Shown piece by piece: positions 42,569 to 54,447 of a stretch of DNA of 64,000 nucleotides. The position numbers and the translations under genes are program-made. The DNA comes from Gadus chalcogrammus (taxonomy: Eukaryota; Chordata; Actinopteri; Gadiformes; Gadidae), in contig NC_079419.1 of NCBI RefSeq assembly GCF_026213295.1, positions 21,145,180-21,209,179 of the forward strand. The letters are read 5' to 3'. Below the pieces are notes generated by a model. The model was not told where the DNA came from, made no database searches, and was given only the letters and a program-made list of their open reading frames with translations. Within the stretch, counting starts at the first letter, position 1, and the number at the start of each line of letters is the position of its first letter.

Positions 42569-44425
42569 CCCGAGGGATCCTGGCGAGTCGCTCCCGTAAT
42601 CCCTCAGTCTCCCGTCCCCTCCTAGAGGCTGTCCTTCTGCGGCAGGACCAAACCCTCCAGCTCTCCATCCTCCTGGAATCCGGAGCAGATGAGAGCTTCA
42701 TTGATCGGGAGTTGGTTCGGCGATTGAGGATTGACACTGTTCCTCTCGATCTCCCAATCGAGACCCAGGCGCTAGACGGGAGGACACTCACACGGGTGGA
42801 GCGCCGTACCGTTCCGATCAACCTACTCGTCTCAGGGAATCACCACAAATCTATATCTCTTCTGGTGATTTCCAGCCCCTTCTCCCCGGTCGTGCTGGGT
42901 TACCCCTGGTTTCGGACCCACAACCCACAGATCGATTGGGGGACGAGTCATGTCATGGAGTACCCATTGCCTGTCCCAGTGCTTGCGGTCCGCTCAGTCC
43001 CCTCGGGCGCCAGAGCTCGAGTCCGTGGCCGAACCTCTTAACATGTCCTCCGTCCCGGAGGAGTACCCCGACCTTGGGACCGTGTTCAGTAAGTCCCACG
43101 CCTTGACATTGCCTCCTCACCGCCCTTATGACTGCGCCATTGACCTCCTCCCCGGAGCCCCCCTCAGTATTAGCCGCATGTTCAATCTCTCCCGCCCGGA
43201 ATGCGAGTCAATGGAGGAGTACATCGGAGAATCCCTCGCTGCTGGAATCATCCGCCCTTCTTCGTCACCTGTAGGAGTTTTTTTTTTCTTTATCGGCAAG
43301 AAGGATGGCTCGCTTCGCCCCTGCATCGACTACCGTTGTCTGAACGACATCACTGTGAAAAACAAATATCCCTTGCCACTCATCAGTTCCGCCTTCGTCC
43401 CCCTCCACGGAGCCTCCGTCTTCTCCAAATTGGATATGCGCAATGCATATCACCTGGTCCGTATTCGGGAGGGCGACGAGTGTAAGACAGCTTTTAACAC
43501 ACCTTTGGGCCACTACAAGTACCTCGTTATGCCCTTTGGGCTCACCAACGCCCCCGCGGCCTTTCAGCCCTTGGTTAACGATGTCCCCCGGGACATGTTG
43601 AACCATACCGTTATCGTCTATATTGACGATATTCTAATTGTTTTGAAAACCGTGGAGGAGCATAGGGTCCATGTCCGTCAGGTCATGCAGAGGCTGTTGG
43701 AGATCAGCCAGAGCCAGATAGAGATGGACCCTACCAAGGACTCTGCAGTGGCGGAGTGGCCCCCTCCCTCAACCCGCAAGAGATTGCAGCATTTCCTTGG
43801 CTTCGCTAACTTTTATCTTTGTTTTATACGCGGTTACAGCCAAATCGCGGCACCCCTCACGGCCCTGACCTCCACAGAGCACCTTTGCATGGACGCCGGA
43901 GGCGGAGACCGCCTTTCAAGGTCTCAAGTGGCGTTTAATTTCTGCGCCCATCCATACACAGCCTGACCCCTCGCTCCAGTTCGTTGTGGAGGTCAACGCC
44001 TCGGACACCGGAGTGGGCGCGGTGCTCTCCCAGCGTTCCTCCTCCGACCACAAGCTCCACCCCTGTGCCTTCTTCTCCCGAAGGCTGTCCCCGCCGGAGC
44101 GAAATTACGACGTAGGCAACCGGGAGCTCTTGGCGGTCAAGCCTTGGAGGAGTGGCGACATTGGTTGGAGGGCGCGGAGCTTCCGTTTATTGTTTGGACT
44201 GACCACAGCAACCTAGCCTACATCCAGTCGGCAATGAGGCTCAACTCCCGACAGGCCAGGTGGGCCTTATATTTTGGTTGGTTCAACTTTTCCCTCTCCT
44301 ACCGTCCCGGCTCCCAGAACGTCAAGCCGGATGGTCTGTCCCGCCTTTACTCTCCTGAGGACCCCGGTACAGACCCCGAGACCATCCTGCCACCCGCTTA
44401 TCTCATCGCCACACTCATCTGGGGG
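42569..44425 (+). pseudogene. Gypsy-1 pol remnant: protease, reverse transcriptase, RNase H
   Basis: A protease-like block has LLESGADESFIDRELV, where the usual catalytic DSGA is ESGA. The reverse transcriptase has [51 protein letters not shown] and the catalytic [11 protein letters not shown] (about 43612-43644). About 50 residues after the catalytic box are missing, between MQRLLE and QIEMDPTKD. RNase H has [19 protein letters not shown] and [13 protein letters not shown]. Frame changes lie near 43035, 43905 and 44140. Homology ends before integrase. Confidence 0.8.
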
Positions 44426-44513
44426 GGCCTGACCGTAATTCCAACGCCTCATTGTTCCGACGTCTCAATGGTCCGAAATATTTCCCATTATATCGACATG
44501 CCACTACCCAGCT

Positions 44514-44960
44514 AACAGGGACGTCCTGGGGACGTCCCTGTTTGGTCCCCTATAGGTTATACCGTGACGTTATCCTTAGGACGTCCTTCGGACGTTTTTT
44601 AGACGTTATTTAAGTTCCTAAAATGTCACAATTAGTCATTTAATTTTAAACTTTCAGGGGACGTTCCAGGAACGTCCCTAGTTGGTTATGATATGACATT
44701 ATTTTAAAAACTTTCGGGGGACATTCGGGACGTTCCAGCAACGTCCCTGGTTGGTTATGAAAATGACATTATATTAAAAACTTTCGGGGGACATTCGGGA
44801 CGTTCCAGCAACGTCCCTGTTTGGTTATGAAATTACATTATATTAAACACTTTCGGGTGACATTCGGGACGTTCCAGCAACGTCCCTATTGGTTATGAAA
44901 TTACATTATGTTAGAAGTTTTCGAGGGACACTCGGACGTTCCAGAAACTTCCCTGGCTGC
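44514..44960. repeat. Subterminal tandem repeats of CACTA-T
   Basis: About five units of 70-80 bp contain GGACGTTCCAGCAACGTCCC and TTGGTTATGA...ACATTAT. Units start near 44655, 44720, 44797, 44860 and 44930. Subterminal repeat arrays are where CACTA transposases bind. The GGGACGT/ACGTCCC pairing makes each unit partly palindromic. Confidence 0.85.
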
Positions 44961-47137
44961 TAATCTGACATGACATCTCATGGACCTGCCTGGTTACTTG
45001 GTTGGGTCCCTATCAACGCTCATGAACCCTGTTGTAGAGTGAGACGTCGAGAGAGAAAGACAGCAATTTTTTGATCCCACATCCATAGCTAGTAAAAGTA
45101 CAGTTTTATAATCATTTTGTGTAAATATATATTTAACTTAAGTTTTAGTATTGATAGTTAGTTATTTAGTTGTTATTGTGTTATGTTATAGTGTAGTTTA
45201 GTGTATAGTGTTATTAGTATAGTGTATAGTGTTATAGTTGAATAGTTTAGATTCGTTTTTTGTTAAGGTGGGAAGGACAGACACCCGAAGGACATCATTT
45301 GAGGTAAATACATTTTAATACAAACTTACGTTCTACCTGTATCTATGTATTTGTATGTTTATCTAACGTGAAAATGCCATAGCTATGAATATCGATATTA
45401 ATACTGTACAACTAGCTCAAACTGTGAAGGCGAAGTCGGCTAAATGGAGATGTCGCGACATACGCGTATATCGTGTTATTTGTATAACAAATTAACAATG
45501 TTATCGATAGCACTAAGTAGGAATATGCCTACACGCCAGTTGTGTTGCCCCATTAAGGATATATAAAATACAAAAACAGCTGAATTGGCTACTTTTGGAC
45601 AGGTGAAGACTACTGCTATAGTCTAGTAGCTCAAAAGCTAGTCTTTTTGACAAGAGCCACAAGACGTTAAGCGAGAAAAGTATCAGAATGACAGTTGGCT
45701 GCCTTTGCCATTTGACATTGTTGTCCTGGTTACGGACTCAGACACGCATGCTCTCTTAGTTACTGTTGCTACGTCGAACAAAATGTAGAGTGGAGAGCCG
45801 AGTGGAGCGCCAGTCGTGTTGCTCCTATGTAATGCTGCCTGTAATAAAGATGTAATGGCATTTTTGTGATGAAAAGAGCAGTGATATAATGTACGTTATT
45901 CTACTTCATTTAAGAATGCTTGATTCTGATTGGCTGGGAGGGGTGCATTAATCCGGCATATTGCCCGCTGACTTGTCGGTTCTACTTGCTGCTGACTGAG
46001 CACAGTAGATCAATACGCCGCTTGCATCGTTTTCTATCACATACATTTCCAACATGAGGTCCATAGTAAAAATAAACCAAGGAGTGCATGTTTGATCGAT
46101 CGTCATTAAAGCTGACTTGATACGAATGTAGCAGCTACGTTATTAAACTAGTGATCAGATCCAGCCTTGTGTGGTTGCTATAGAAACGAGTTACCTACAG
46201 CTGAGCTAACGTTATTCACCGTAGTTCTAAAGGGAACTACTTTTCGAGGGAGATGAACTTAAACAGAGTATACATTTAATAAGCATGCAATACGAATAAG
46301 AAAAAGGCTAATTATTAAAGTATTTGAATTGTTTCATTATGTTGGCCGGCGCGAAGTAGAATAAACGGAATAATCACCTCAAGGCAGGGCAATAAACAGT
46401 TTGATATGCCCGGCTTGCAGGAAGGTAAGCCGTCCACGAGCCGGGCATATCAAACTGTTTATTGCCCGGCCTCTCGGTGATTATTCCTTACTTAGCCAAC
46501 TTTAGTGGCTATACGTTGGCGAATGTTACAGATTATACACAAAAGAAATACACAAATCTAAATTGCCACAGAGGGTAATAGACCTGTTTTTTTTTTTTTT
46601 TTTTAAGATCAATTTTTTTTTTTTTTATATATATATTTTTTTTTTTAAATATATATGGTATGATTGGAGTCATTGGAAAATGTATTTTGTAGCTTAGCGA
46701 TAGGCCAATTACAGTAGGATTTAAGTTTCCAGTGCATAGTTCAATGAAACTCTGAACAGGCTACATAACCTACAGACACGTAACTACGATAATTAAGTTA
46801 GACAAAAAAAAAAAATACTACTTTTATCAAAACGACCCACAAGCTCTCCATTATAATTCCAATACTTTTGTATTATTTAAACTGCACTACATACGTCAAC
46901 CATGCACAATTCAATATACATTTTAATATGGGATATTCTGTATAAAAACCACCAGGCAATATATAAATATAGAAAATAATGTGTCAATTTACTCATATGG
47001 TTATATTGGCTTTTTGCTATGGTTTTGTTGCTTGAAAATGTATACATTATAGTTCTCAATGGCAAGAGTTTAACAATTTATGCTTTTTTTTTCATTTGCA
47101 ACTTCTGTATTTCCGGGTGGATGTACTTTCTGAAGAT
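44961..47137. other. CACTA-T 5' non-coding region
   Basis: No coding domain was found. It holds a MITE-like hairpin (46368-46487), a T-rich tract (46589-46653) and possible untranslated exons; a donor-like GAG/gtaaat lies at about 45302. The first recognisable coding exon is at 47138. Confidence 0.45.
46368..46487. mobile_element. Palindromic MITE-like hairpin
   Basis: The arms GGGCAATAAACAGTTTGATA and TATCAAACTGTTTATTGCCC, with ATGCCCGGCT/AGCCGGGCAT inside and GGAATAATCACC/GGTGATTATTCC outside, form a nearly perfect stem of about 45 bp around a short loop. Weaker symmetry may extend further out (GTTGGCC...; ...TTAGCCAAC). No clear duplication. Confidence 0.7.
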
Positions 47138-47967
47138 ATGGCAAACAGTGCTGGAAGATCTGACGATCTTAAGATGTTCAAAAAAAAGGTAGGATAATAC
47201 TAATATTATTTTGAAATGTCACTCTTCAATCAAATACAAAAAAATAAAAGGTTTTATAATGTGGCTCAAAATCTTCAAGGCACACCATTTTAGGGCTGTA
47301 TCCACTGAGCAGATGTCGTCAGCTGATCAGAGGCGAGAATACAACCGGATCTGGGCAAGGGTGTCAAGAGCCAAGAAAAAGAATACACGTGATGGAGAAC
47401 CAAATGAGCTGCAGAATCCCAATGATCAGGAGATGTACAGTGATGATAGCCCTGGGAGTGGAGGTGGATGTACCATCGAAGAGCAGCTGCATGACGATAC
47501 CAACATTGTCCCTGAGACTGAGTTGGAACAAATGGAGACATCAGAGGATTCCTGTGATGGTGATGAGGACAGTGCAGTTGCCTCTTCCTTTAGGGAGCAA
47601 CTTAAAGAATGGGCCATTGATTTTGGAGAGAAACACAATGCTGTGGATGCCTTATTGAAGGTCCTGAAAAAAAATGGTCATCCAGAGCTTCCTTCCACTG
47701 CAAGAACCTTGTTGGAGAGTACCAATGAAGTGGATGTGGAGACTGAGTCTGGAATGCAGTGTGTTCAGTTTGATGTTAGAGGGCAGATTCTGGAACATCT
47801 TAAAAAGTATCCCCAAGCAGTGCTTGAAAAATTAGACACTGTAGACATCTCCCTGAATGTTGATGGCTTGCCTCTTTTTAAAAGCAACAACCAATCTCTT
47901 TGGCCTGTTCTCTGCTGCATCAATTTGTCACCTAAATCTATTTTCCCCCTGTCTCTGGCTTTGGTGT
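47138..47967 (+). pseudogene. CACTA-T transposase-like gene, N-terminal exons
   Basis: Exon 1 (47138-47188) encodes MANSAGRSDDLKMFKKK and ends at a GTAGGA donor. Exon 2 starts at 47313 (phase 0) with MSSADQRREYNRIWARVSRA and continues through an acidic serine-rich part to DFGEKHNAVDALLKVLKKNG, VSLNVDGLPLFKS-like sequence and INLSPKSIFPLSLALVSSK. The region with SLNVDGLPLFKS resembles the N-terminal part of Tnp2-like transposase proteins from animal transposons. No lesion is seen inside these exons. hAT-V interrupts the exon after 47967. Confidence 0.58.
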
Positions 47968-48330
47968 CATCCAAACAGTGTTAATTTCGTTAACGAAAAA
48001 TGTTCGTCAACAACCTTTTTTCCATGACGTTGACGAGACGATGACGAGCTAAAAATAGATCGTTGATAATAAAAACTATGACGAAATGTAAGTTTAGTTT
48101 TCGTTGATGAGACGAGACAGGACGAAAATGTTGGTGGTGTGCTCTTGGACATTCAAAATGCATGATATTTGCCCCCAACTGTGCCTCTCTGTCAGTCAAA
48201 ATGCATCTACTGTCATTGGTTGAATTGGTTGAGCGATGTGCGATGTGAACCTGCCACCTTCAACAAGTCAGGTGCTGGCGCTGATTTCCGAATATCAGAG
48301 CGACGGCGATTTACGACAACCAGTTAACAC

Positions 48331-48540
48331 ATGATGGCAAGTTCAACACAAAAAGCATTTGGTCGGAAACAAAGATTAGATATATGGACGCACTTTAGTT
48401 ATAACTCAGCAGAAAGAAAAACGCAATGCACCGTACTAACGGGAGATGGAGAGATGCCCTGTGGCTTCAAGTTAGGTGGGAAGAACACAACCAACCTCAA
48501 GAGACACTTGAAGGCGCACCACCCTGATATTTTTGACAAG
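48331..48540 (+). pseudogene. hAT-V transposase exon 1, BED zinc finger
   Basis: From the ATG pair at 48331 the frame reads MMASSTQKAFGRKQRLDIWT, then ERKTQCTVLTGDGEMPCGFK and NTTNLKRHLKAHHPDIFDK, a BED-type finger with the HLKAHH histidines. It ends at a GTAAGT donor at 48541. BED fingers bind the transposon ends. Confidence 0.78.
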
Positions 48541-49200
48541 GTAAGTTAGTTAACTGTAATGTTAACATCACACAATCACATCATTTGAATCTTCAAAATC
48601 TATACTTGATATCTTCTAATATGTAAGGGATAATGTCCGTCCGAGTAGGGCTTTGACTTTTGGCCAAAAATCATATTGAAGTTCGTTTGTTTATTAATAT
48701 TAATATTCAAATATATTCGAATATTTATGAATAATATTTTGACCATTAAATGCCTTCAGTAAGACCTGGATTGGGCATCGCAGGATTTGTTTAGCGTATA
48801 CATAACTGCTATGACGCCCAATCATTTTGTGAAAGTATCACTCCGCGCCTTGAAGTGGAAAGTGTCAAAGAATACAACCGTATTTTTACTAGTGTGTGTG
48901 TGTGGAGTAATTTTGCCATAATTTTAACAGTTGTATAAAAGCAATAGCACAGTTCACTGAAGCCTAAAATCGGTGAGTGAACTGCTCGAATAGGAATAGG
49001 TGAATAGGATAGGTGAATAGGTGAATAGGATAAATTGCCGGCGAACCGCTCTATCGGAGCCTTCTCTCTGAGGGACGCTAAAGTGTGTTGCATAGCGACC
49101 GTCGATTCGTAGCGGCAGTCAGGAGGGACTACTTTTTGGTAGTCTTTATAAAACGGCTACTTTGACTTTCTTGGTTTATTTTTAAATGTAGTGTGTCTAT

Positions 49201-49406
49201 TGTCAGAGTATTAGAGTGTTTACGGTACTCTGCTTTACGGCTGTCGTAACGTAGCTGTTGATTTTTACTCTAGTGGGTGTTACGGCAGTGGGAGGGGCTT
49301 TCACATGAGTCTTCATCCGGTATGCTGTGAACATGAACCCGAGAGCTCCTGGATAAAGTCAGAAGTAACAACTTACCTATGTCTGGACATTCCGTGTTTT
49401 ATTACA
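49201..49406 (+). repeat. Gypsy-2 5' LTR and primer-binding site
   Basis: It begins TGTCAGAGTATTAGAGTG and ends GTGTTTTATTACA. Immediately downstream, TGGTGTCAGAAGTGG (49407-49421) is in the position and form of a tRNA primer-binding site. GATAAAGTCAG lies near the end of the LTR. Confidence 0.92.
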
Positions 49407-49448
49407 TGGTGTCAGAAGTGGCCAGTGGTTTTGCAAAGAGTGTAAATC

Positions 49449-50213
49449 ATGGCGAAGTTCAACCCACCGGAGAGTTTTAGCTTTAATAAACCGACGGAGT
49501 GGACCGACTGGAAAAGGCGGTTCGAGAGATATCGGACGGCTACGGAGCTCAACAAAAAGTCGGGTGAAGTACAAGTGTGTTCCCTGGTGTACGCAATGGG
49601 GAGTGAAGCGGAAAATATTTTCAAGTCGTTTACTTTTACTGACCCAGGACCCCAGAATAATTACAATATAGTGATGGAGAAGTTTGACGAGTACTTTTTC
49701 CCGCGGCGGAATGTAATCCATGAGCGTGCTGTTTTCCACCAGCGCGTGCAGCGGCCTGGCGAGCCGGCAGAGACTTTCATCAGGGCTCTCTATGATTTAT
49801 CAGAACACTGCGAGTTCGGGGAGGGTAGAGATGAAAATATTCGGGACCGAATCGTGGTGGGGATTCAGGATAAAGAGCAGTCTCGTAAATTGCAGCTCAT
49901 GGCGGATCTTACACTGGCGCAGACTATACAGTCTGTTCGCCAGTCAGAGACAGTGAACATGCAGATCAGTGCGCAGGCAGCAGAGGCTATGGCAGCCACG
50001 GCATCCGTACAAGAGGTGCGGGGCGCGCGGAAGACGAATATAAAATGGCAGCGCAACGCCGAGAGAGCGGGAAAGACGGAGCACGGGAGGAAGTGCAGCC
50101 GGTGGGGAAAACAGAGCACAAGGATCCAGAGAGATGCCCCGCTCGCAATTCAGCTTGCAACAAATGCGGCAGGAACGGACATTGGCAGAGCCAGTGCAAA
50201 ACCAAAGCGGTGA
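49449..50213 (+). pseudogene. Gypsy-2 gag, frameshifted before the zinc knuckle
   Basis: Capsid-type protein opening MAKFNPPESFSFNKPTEWTD and continuing with WKRRFERYRTATELNKKSGE and FDEYFFPRRNVIHERAVFHQ, a gypsy-type capsid. The frame closes at 50213 without a zinc knuckle; the knuckle CNKCGRNGHWQSQC (about 50158-50199) lies in the next frame. A single-base change before about 50050 therefore separates capsid and nucleocapsid. Confidence 0.82.
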
Positions 50214-53142
50214 GGGAAGTAACAGAGGCAGATGAGCAGAGTGAATACTTCCTGGGATCAGTGAATGCAAACGCGAGTGATGAGTGGACAGTGCAACTTC
50301 TGCTGGGTGCAACTCCTGTTAAGTTTAAGATCGATACTGGGGCTGATGCTAGTGTAATGTGTGAAGAGACTTTCAATATGCTCATTCCAGAGAGAGAACT
50401 GAAGCAGACTAGTGTATTTTTGACCAGCCCAGGGGGTCAATTAGACTGTAAAGGACAATTTCAAGTTAACACCACATACAAGAAGAACTCATACTCATTC
50501 CCAGTGTATGTTATTAGAGGAAAGTCTGTCAACAACTTACTCAGTAGATCCACTGCAGCTGAGATGGGCCTCGTGAAACGGATCGAGGAGGTCCATGGTG
50601 CCTTTGGAGAGCATGGCACGCTCAAGACGGAGCCTGTGAGGATACAGCTCAAGGACAACGCCACCCGTACGCGGTGCAGACTGCGCGCAGGGTCCCAATA
50701 CCGCTGACGTCCAAGGTCAGGGAGGAGCTGCGCCGCATGGAGGAGTACGGCATCATAGAGGAGGTAACCCAGCAACCGATTGGTGCGCCCCCATGGTGCC
50801 CGTGCTCAAAAAGAACGGAAAGGTTCGTATATGTGTGGATCTTAAGAAACTAAATGAACAGGTAAAGAGAGAGAGATTCATCTTACCTACACCAGAGGAG
50901 ATTACAGCGGAGCTGTGTGGAGCAACGGTGTTCTCCAGCCTTGATGCAGCCTCTGGGTTCTTCCAGATTCCTCTGCACAGTGAGAGTAGCCTACTCACCA
51001 CATTCATTACGCCATTTGGCAGGTACTGTTTCCGGCGCTTACCATTCGGGATAACGAGCGCCCCAGAAATTTTCCAAAGGAAAATGTTGGAGACACTTCA
51101 AGGCCTACAGGGCGTCTCAGTTTACATGGATGACATTGTTGTGTATGGAAAGGACATGGAAGAGCACGACCTCCATCTCCAGAAGGTCCTGGAGAGATTC
51201 AAGTCTGCTGGGCTCAAGCTCAATAAGGAAAAGTGTAAGCTCAGACAAGAGCAGCTCAACTTCCTGGGCCAGGTGGTCGATGCCACAGGCGTGCGGCCGG
51301 ATCCAGCAAAGGTGCGAGCAATCCGGGAGCTCGCTGCACCAGAGAACGTCCACGAGCTCAAACGTATCCTGGGCATGGTGAACTATCTCGGTAAATATGT
51401 GCCGAACCTGTCCACAGTGGGCCAGCCACTGTACGAGCTGCTCCGGTCCAAGACAGCTTGGACCTGGGGTCCCGCACAACACACAGCTTTTGAGAAGCTA
51501 AAAGAGCTACTGATGACATCGCCAGGTTTAGTGTTTTATGACGTCAACAGACCCACCGCTGTCTCAGCTGATGCAAGCAGCTATGGGCTCGGTGGCGTGC
51601 TGTTGCAGCTCCATGGACAAAACTGGAAACCAGTCGCATACTGCTCAAGGAGGCTGACAGACGCAGAGACCAGATACGCGCAGATTGAGAAAGAGTGCCT
51701 GGCGAGTGTCTGGGCCTGTGAACGGTTTGAAAAATACCTCTCCGGCCTGGAGAGTTTTGAACTTGTGACAGACCACAAGCCCCTGGTCCCACTAATGAAC
51801 AGTAAGGACTTAGACAACGTTCCGTTAAGGTGCCAGAGACTTCTTATGCGGCTCATGCGCTTTAAGCCAGTGGCTGCGTATGCGCCGGGGAAGACCCTTG
51901 TTGTGGCAGACACACTGTCACGGAGCCCTCTGAGCAACGCGGGAGGACGGGAGAGACACACACTCTGAGGTTGAGTGCTACATTGCAGCAGTCATGGACA
52001 GCGTGCCAGCTACCCCACAGAAGATGAACAACATCAGAGCAGCTACTGCAGCTGATGAGAAGCTGCAGACAGTGATCAGGTACATTGGGTCCGGCTGGCC
52101 AGAACACGCATGCCAAGTACCAAGCAACATACGTGAGTACTTCTCTATGAGAGATGAACTTTCAGAGTATGGCGGGATGGTCGTGAGAGGAAGCCGCATC
52201 GTGATACCAGGGACGCTGAGGGCAGACATCCTTGAGAGAATCCACGACGGACATCAAGGCTCTCAAAGTGTCGGGACAGGGCAAACGCCGCTGTCTGGTG
52301 GCCGGCATCTCCTCACAACTGAAACACAAGGTGTTGTCATGTCAGTCCTGCTGTGAGTTGAGAAGAGCACAGCAGAAGGAGCCGTTGATCTCTACCCCGC
52401 TCCCCGACAGACCATGGCAGCGCATAGCTCTGGACCTATGCGAACATAATAAACAGAACTACTTAATCATCTCAGACTACTACTCGAGATACATCGAGAT
52501 ATTGCACATGAAAACAACAACAAGTGCTCATGTCTCTCTGAAGCTGAAAGCTATATGCGCCCGTTACGGCATTCCAGATGTGGTCGTCAGCGACAATGGG
52601 CCGCAGTTCACAAGCACAGAGTTTCAAGACCTCGCCCGTGAGCTTGACTTTGAACACGTCACCTCAAGCCCACACAACGCACAAGGCAACGGTCACGCAG
52701 AGAGGGCGGTGCAGACCGCAAAGCGATATTGAAACAGAACGACCCTCTCATCCACTCATGTGCTACAGGGCAACACCATGCAGCACAACTGGAGCCAGCC
52801 CAGCTGAACTACTAATGGGCCGGAAGATTCGACGACCAATGCCTACCCTCGAGAGAAACCTGCAGCCCTCATGGCCCCGACGGGCAGCGCATCAGGCAGA
52901 AGGACGAGGCAGAGAAGAAGAAGCAAGCCTTCTACTACAACAGACGCCATGGGGCCAGACCCCTACCCCCACTTCAGCCTGGTGGTAACGTCCTCACCAA
53001 GCTGGACCACCAGAAATCCTGGACAGCTCCTGCAGTTGTGACCGCTGAGAGTGTCACGCCGCGCTCTTACATCATCCAGACGCAGCAGGGGGCAAGACTC
53101 AGGCGCAACCGGCGCCACCTGCAGGAGATGCTTGCTCCATAG
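50150..53142 (+). pseudogene. Gypsy-2 pol: protease, reverse transcriptase, RNase H, integrase
   Basis: The polyprotein that copies and inserts the element. Protease: FKIDTGADASVM (about 50325-50360). Reverse transcriptase: [46 protein letters not shown] and catalytic [12 protein letters not shown] (about 51115-51150). RNase [16 protein letters not shown] and [13 protein letters not shown]. Integrase: zinc-binding region near 52230-52370 (HDGHQG, SCQSCCELRR-like), core motifs ISDYYSRYIEIL, VVSDNGPQFTS and NGHAERAVQTAK. A C-terminal part reads to RRNRRHLQEMLAP-stop at about 53140. The reverse transcriptase plus RNase H frame (50793-51968) is continuous. Frame changes lie near 50670, 50785, 51960, 52250 and 52600-52735, so no complete pol is encoded. 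Confidence 0.85.
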
Positions 53143-53727
53143 CCGCCTGGAGGCAAAGCACCTGTCTTACCTGTTTGCACGGACAATCCGGACATCAATC
53201 GACAGCAGGGGGACTCCAGTGTCAGCATGCATGCTGGTGCTTAAAATCTGTCACAGACCAGGTCTGGACGGATCTCTAAGCCAGTCATCAGACTGGACTT
53301 GTGAGTTAACATGTCCTCGCACTCATGGCCTTTGGGGGGGAAGAAGGGAAAAGAGTTCCAGGTGTGGTAACCTTTAAACCACATAAAAGAGTTCCAGGTG
53401 GTAAAGCCACATAAAAAGAAAAAGAGTTCCATAGAATGTTATAAACTGATGTGTTTTAATATCAAAAGTTCAGGAATGCAAACTGTTATCTTATAGTGAA
53501 AAGTAATTTGATAATCGTTTGATAATCTAAAGGTTTATTGAATATAAGTACTACAGAAGACAGACCAAGGGTTGAATGTCGTTTATTGATATTTAATGAA
53601 GAATGACATTGTTGACATTTCACAGGATGTTTAATGTGGTCCTGCTTATTGCTACAGAATAGCATTGTTCTTTACAGAATGTTTATCTGTTTACTTTATT
53701 GAGGAAAGTAGAACTAAAAAGGGGAGA

Positions 53728-53932
53728 TGTCAGAGTATTAGAGTGTTTACGTTACTCTGCTTTACGGCTGTCGTAATGTAGCTGTTGATGTTTACTCTAG
53801 TGGGTGTTACGGCAGTGGGAGGGGCTTTCATGTGAGTCTTCATCCGGTATGCTGTGAACATGAACCCGAGAGCTCCTGGATAAAGTCAGAAGTAACAACT
53901 TACCTATGTCTGGACATTCCGTGTTTATTACA
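53728..53932 (+). repeat. Gypsy-2 3' LTR with polypurine tract
   Basis: It is nearly identical to the 5' LTR, preceded by the purine-rich AAAAAGGGGAGA (53716-53727), the second-strand primer. Visible differences from the 5' LTR are at the base after TTTAC, within GTAA(C/T)GTAGC, GAT(T/G)TTTAC, TTTCA(CA/TG)TGAG and a missing T before the terminal ATTACA. Confidence 0.92.
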
Positions 53933-53937
53933 TCTAT

Positions 53938-54447
53938 GACTTTCGTTTCGCCATAACAGTAACCGTTGTATAAAAGCAATAGATCACTTCAGTCAGTGGC
54001 ATGTGCTCATTATACCACTGTTAAGGGGCGTTGTCCGGCCCCGACGCGCAGCGGAGGTGATCTATTGCTTAATTATACCATGTCACTTGCCAAAGAAAAT
54101 AAATTAAGACCATTCATTTATATTTTCATGCGTTTTGCAATCCAAATATAAAGTTTTTCACAAGCCATAATTTAGTTTCCCTAACGCCTGAGTAGTCCGC
54201 TCCGCTAGAGACCAAACGTTATGCATTGTACATATTTATTATAATTTGAAACTCGTTCCAGCCTTTATACCACAAATACCATAGGGTCTATGCTAGCATA
54301 TAACAGTTTACTGCGTTTTTCAAAATTAACCAGCTCTCGTTTTGAAGGCTGAACATACGATTTGACTGGAATTTATTAGCCAAGTAATATCTTAAAGGGA
54401 TTAGCCTACAGGAGTAATTGTATCTTTTGATTTTTTTCCTCACCTAG
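53938..54447. other. hAT-V intron right of gypsy-2, with small fold-back MITE
   Basis: A fold-back unit spans about 53967-54080: GTATAAAAGCAATAGATCAC on the left and GTGATCTATTGCTTAATTATAC on the right, around a GC-rich loop (CCGGCCCCGACGCGCAGCGG). The start GTTGTATAAAAGCAATAG also occurs on the other side of gypsy-2 at about 48932, so the hAT-V intron holds two related pieces. The rest is AT-rich with no coding signal. Confidence 0.6.

Larger units (their letters stand above)
41351..44425 (+). mobile_element. Gypsy-1: Ty3/gypsy element with 5' LTR, truncated before integrase
   Basis: A 5' LTR (41351-41936) is followed by gag and pol sequence through protease, reverse transcriptase and RNase H. 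Integrase and 3' LTR are absent. It inserted into Y2, whose continuous version is seen in Y1. The organisation and the MDPADAGAF start of gag fit fish Ty3/gypsy elements of the Sushi/chromovirus-like type. Homology fades near 44425, 76 bp before the CACTA terminus at 44502. Confidence 0.8.
49201..53932 (+). mobile_element. Gypsy-2: complete Ty3/gypsy LTR retrotransposon, TSD TCTAT
   Basis: Two LTRs of 205-206 bp bound a 4.73-kb element with gag, protease, reverse transcriptase, RNase H and integrase in gypsy order. TCTAT is duplicated on both sides (49196-49200 and 53933-53937). It sits in the first intron of the hAT-V gene, in the same orientation. It is the only LTR element here with both ends. 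LTR comparison by eye shows about five substitutions and one single-base gap, so the insertion is relatively recent. Clade is uncertain; a Mag-like gypsy is plausible from gag and LTR size. Confidence 0.92.

Noticed and set aside
42529..42821. Minus-strand open frames over gypsy-1 pol
   Set aside because: They are antisense to a well-supported protease and reverse-transcriptase reading.
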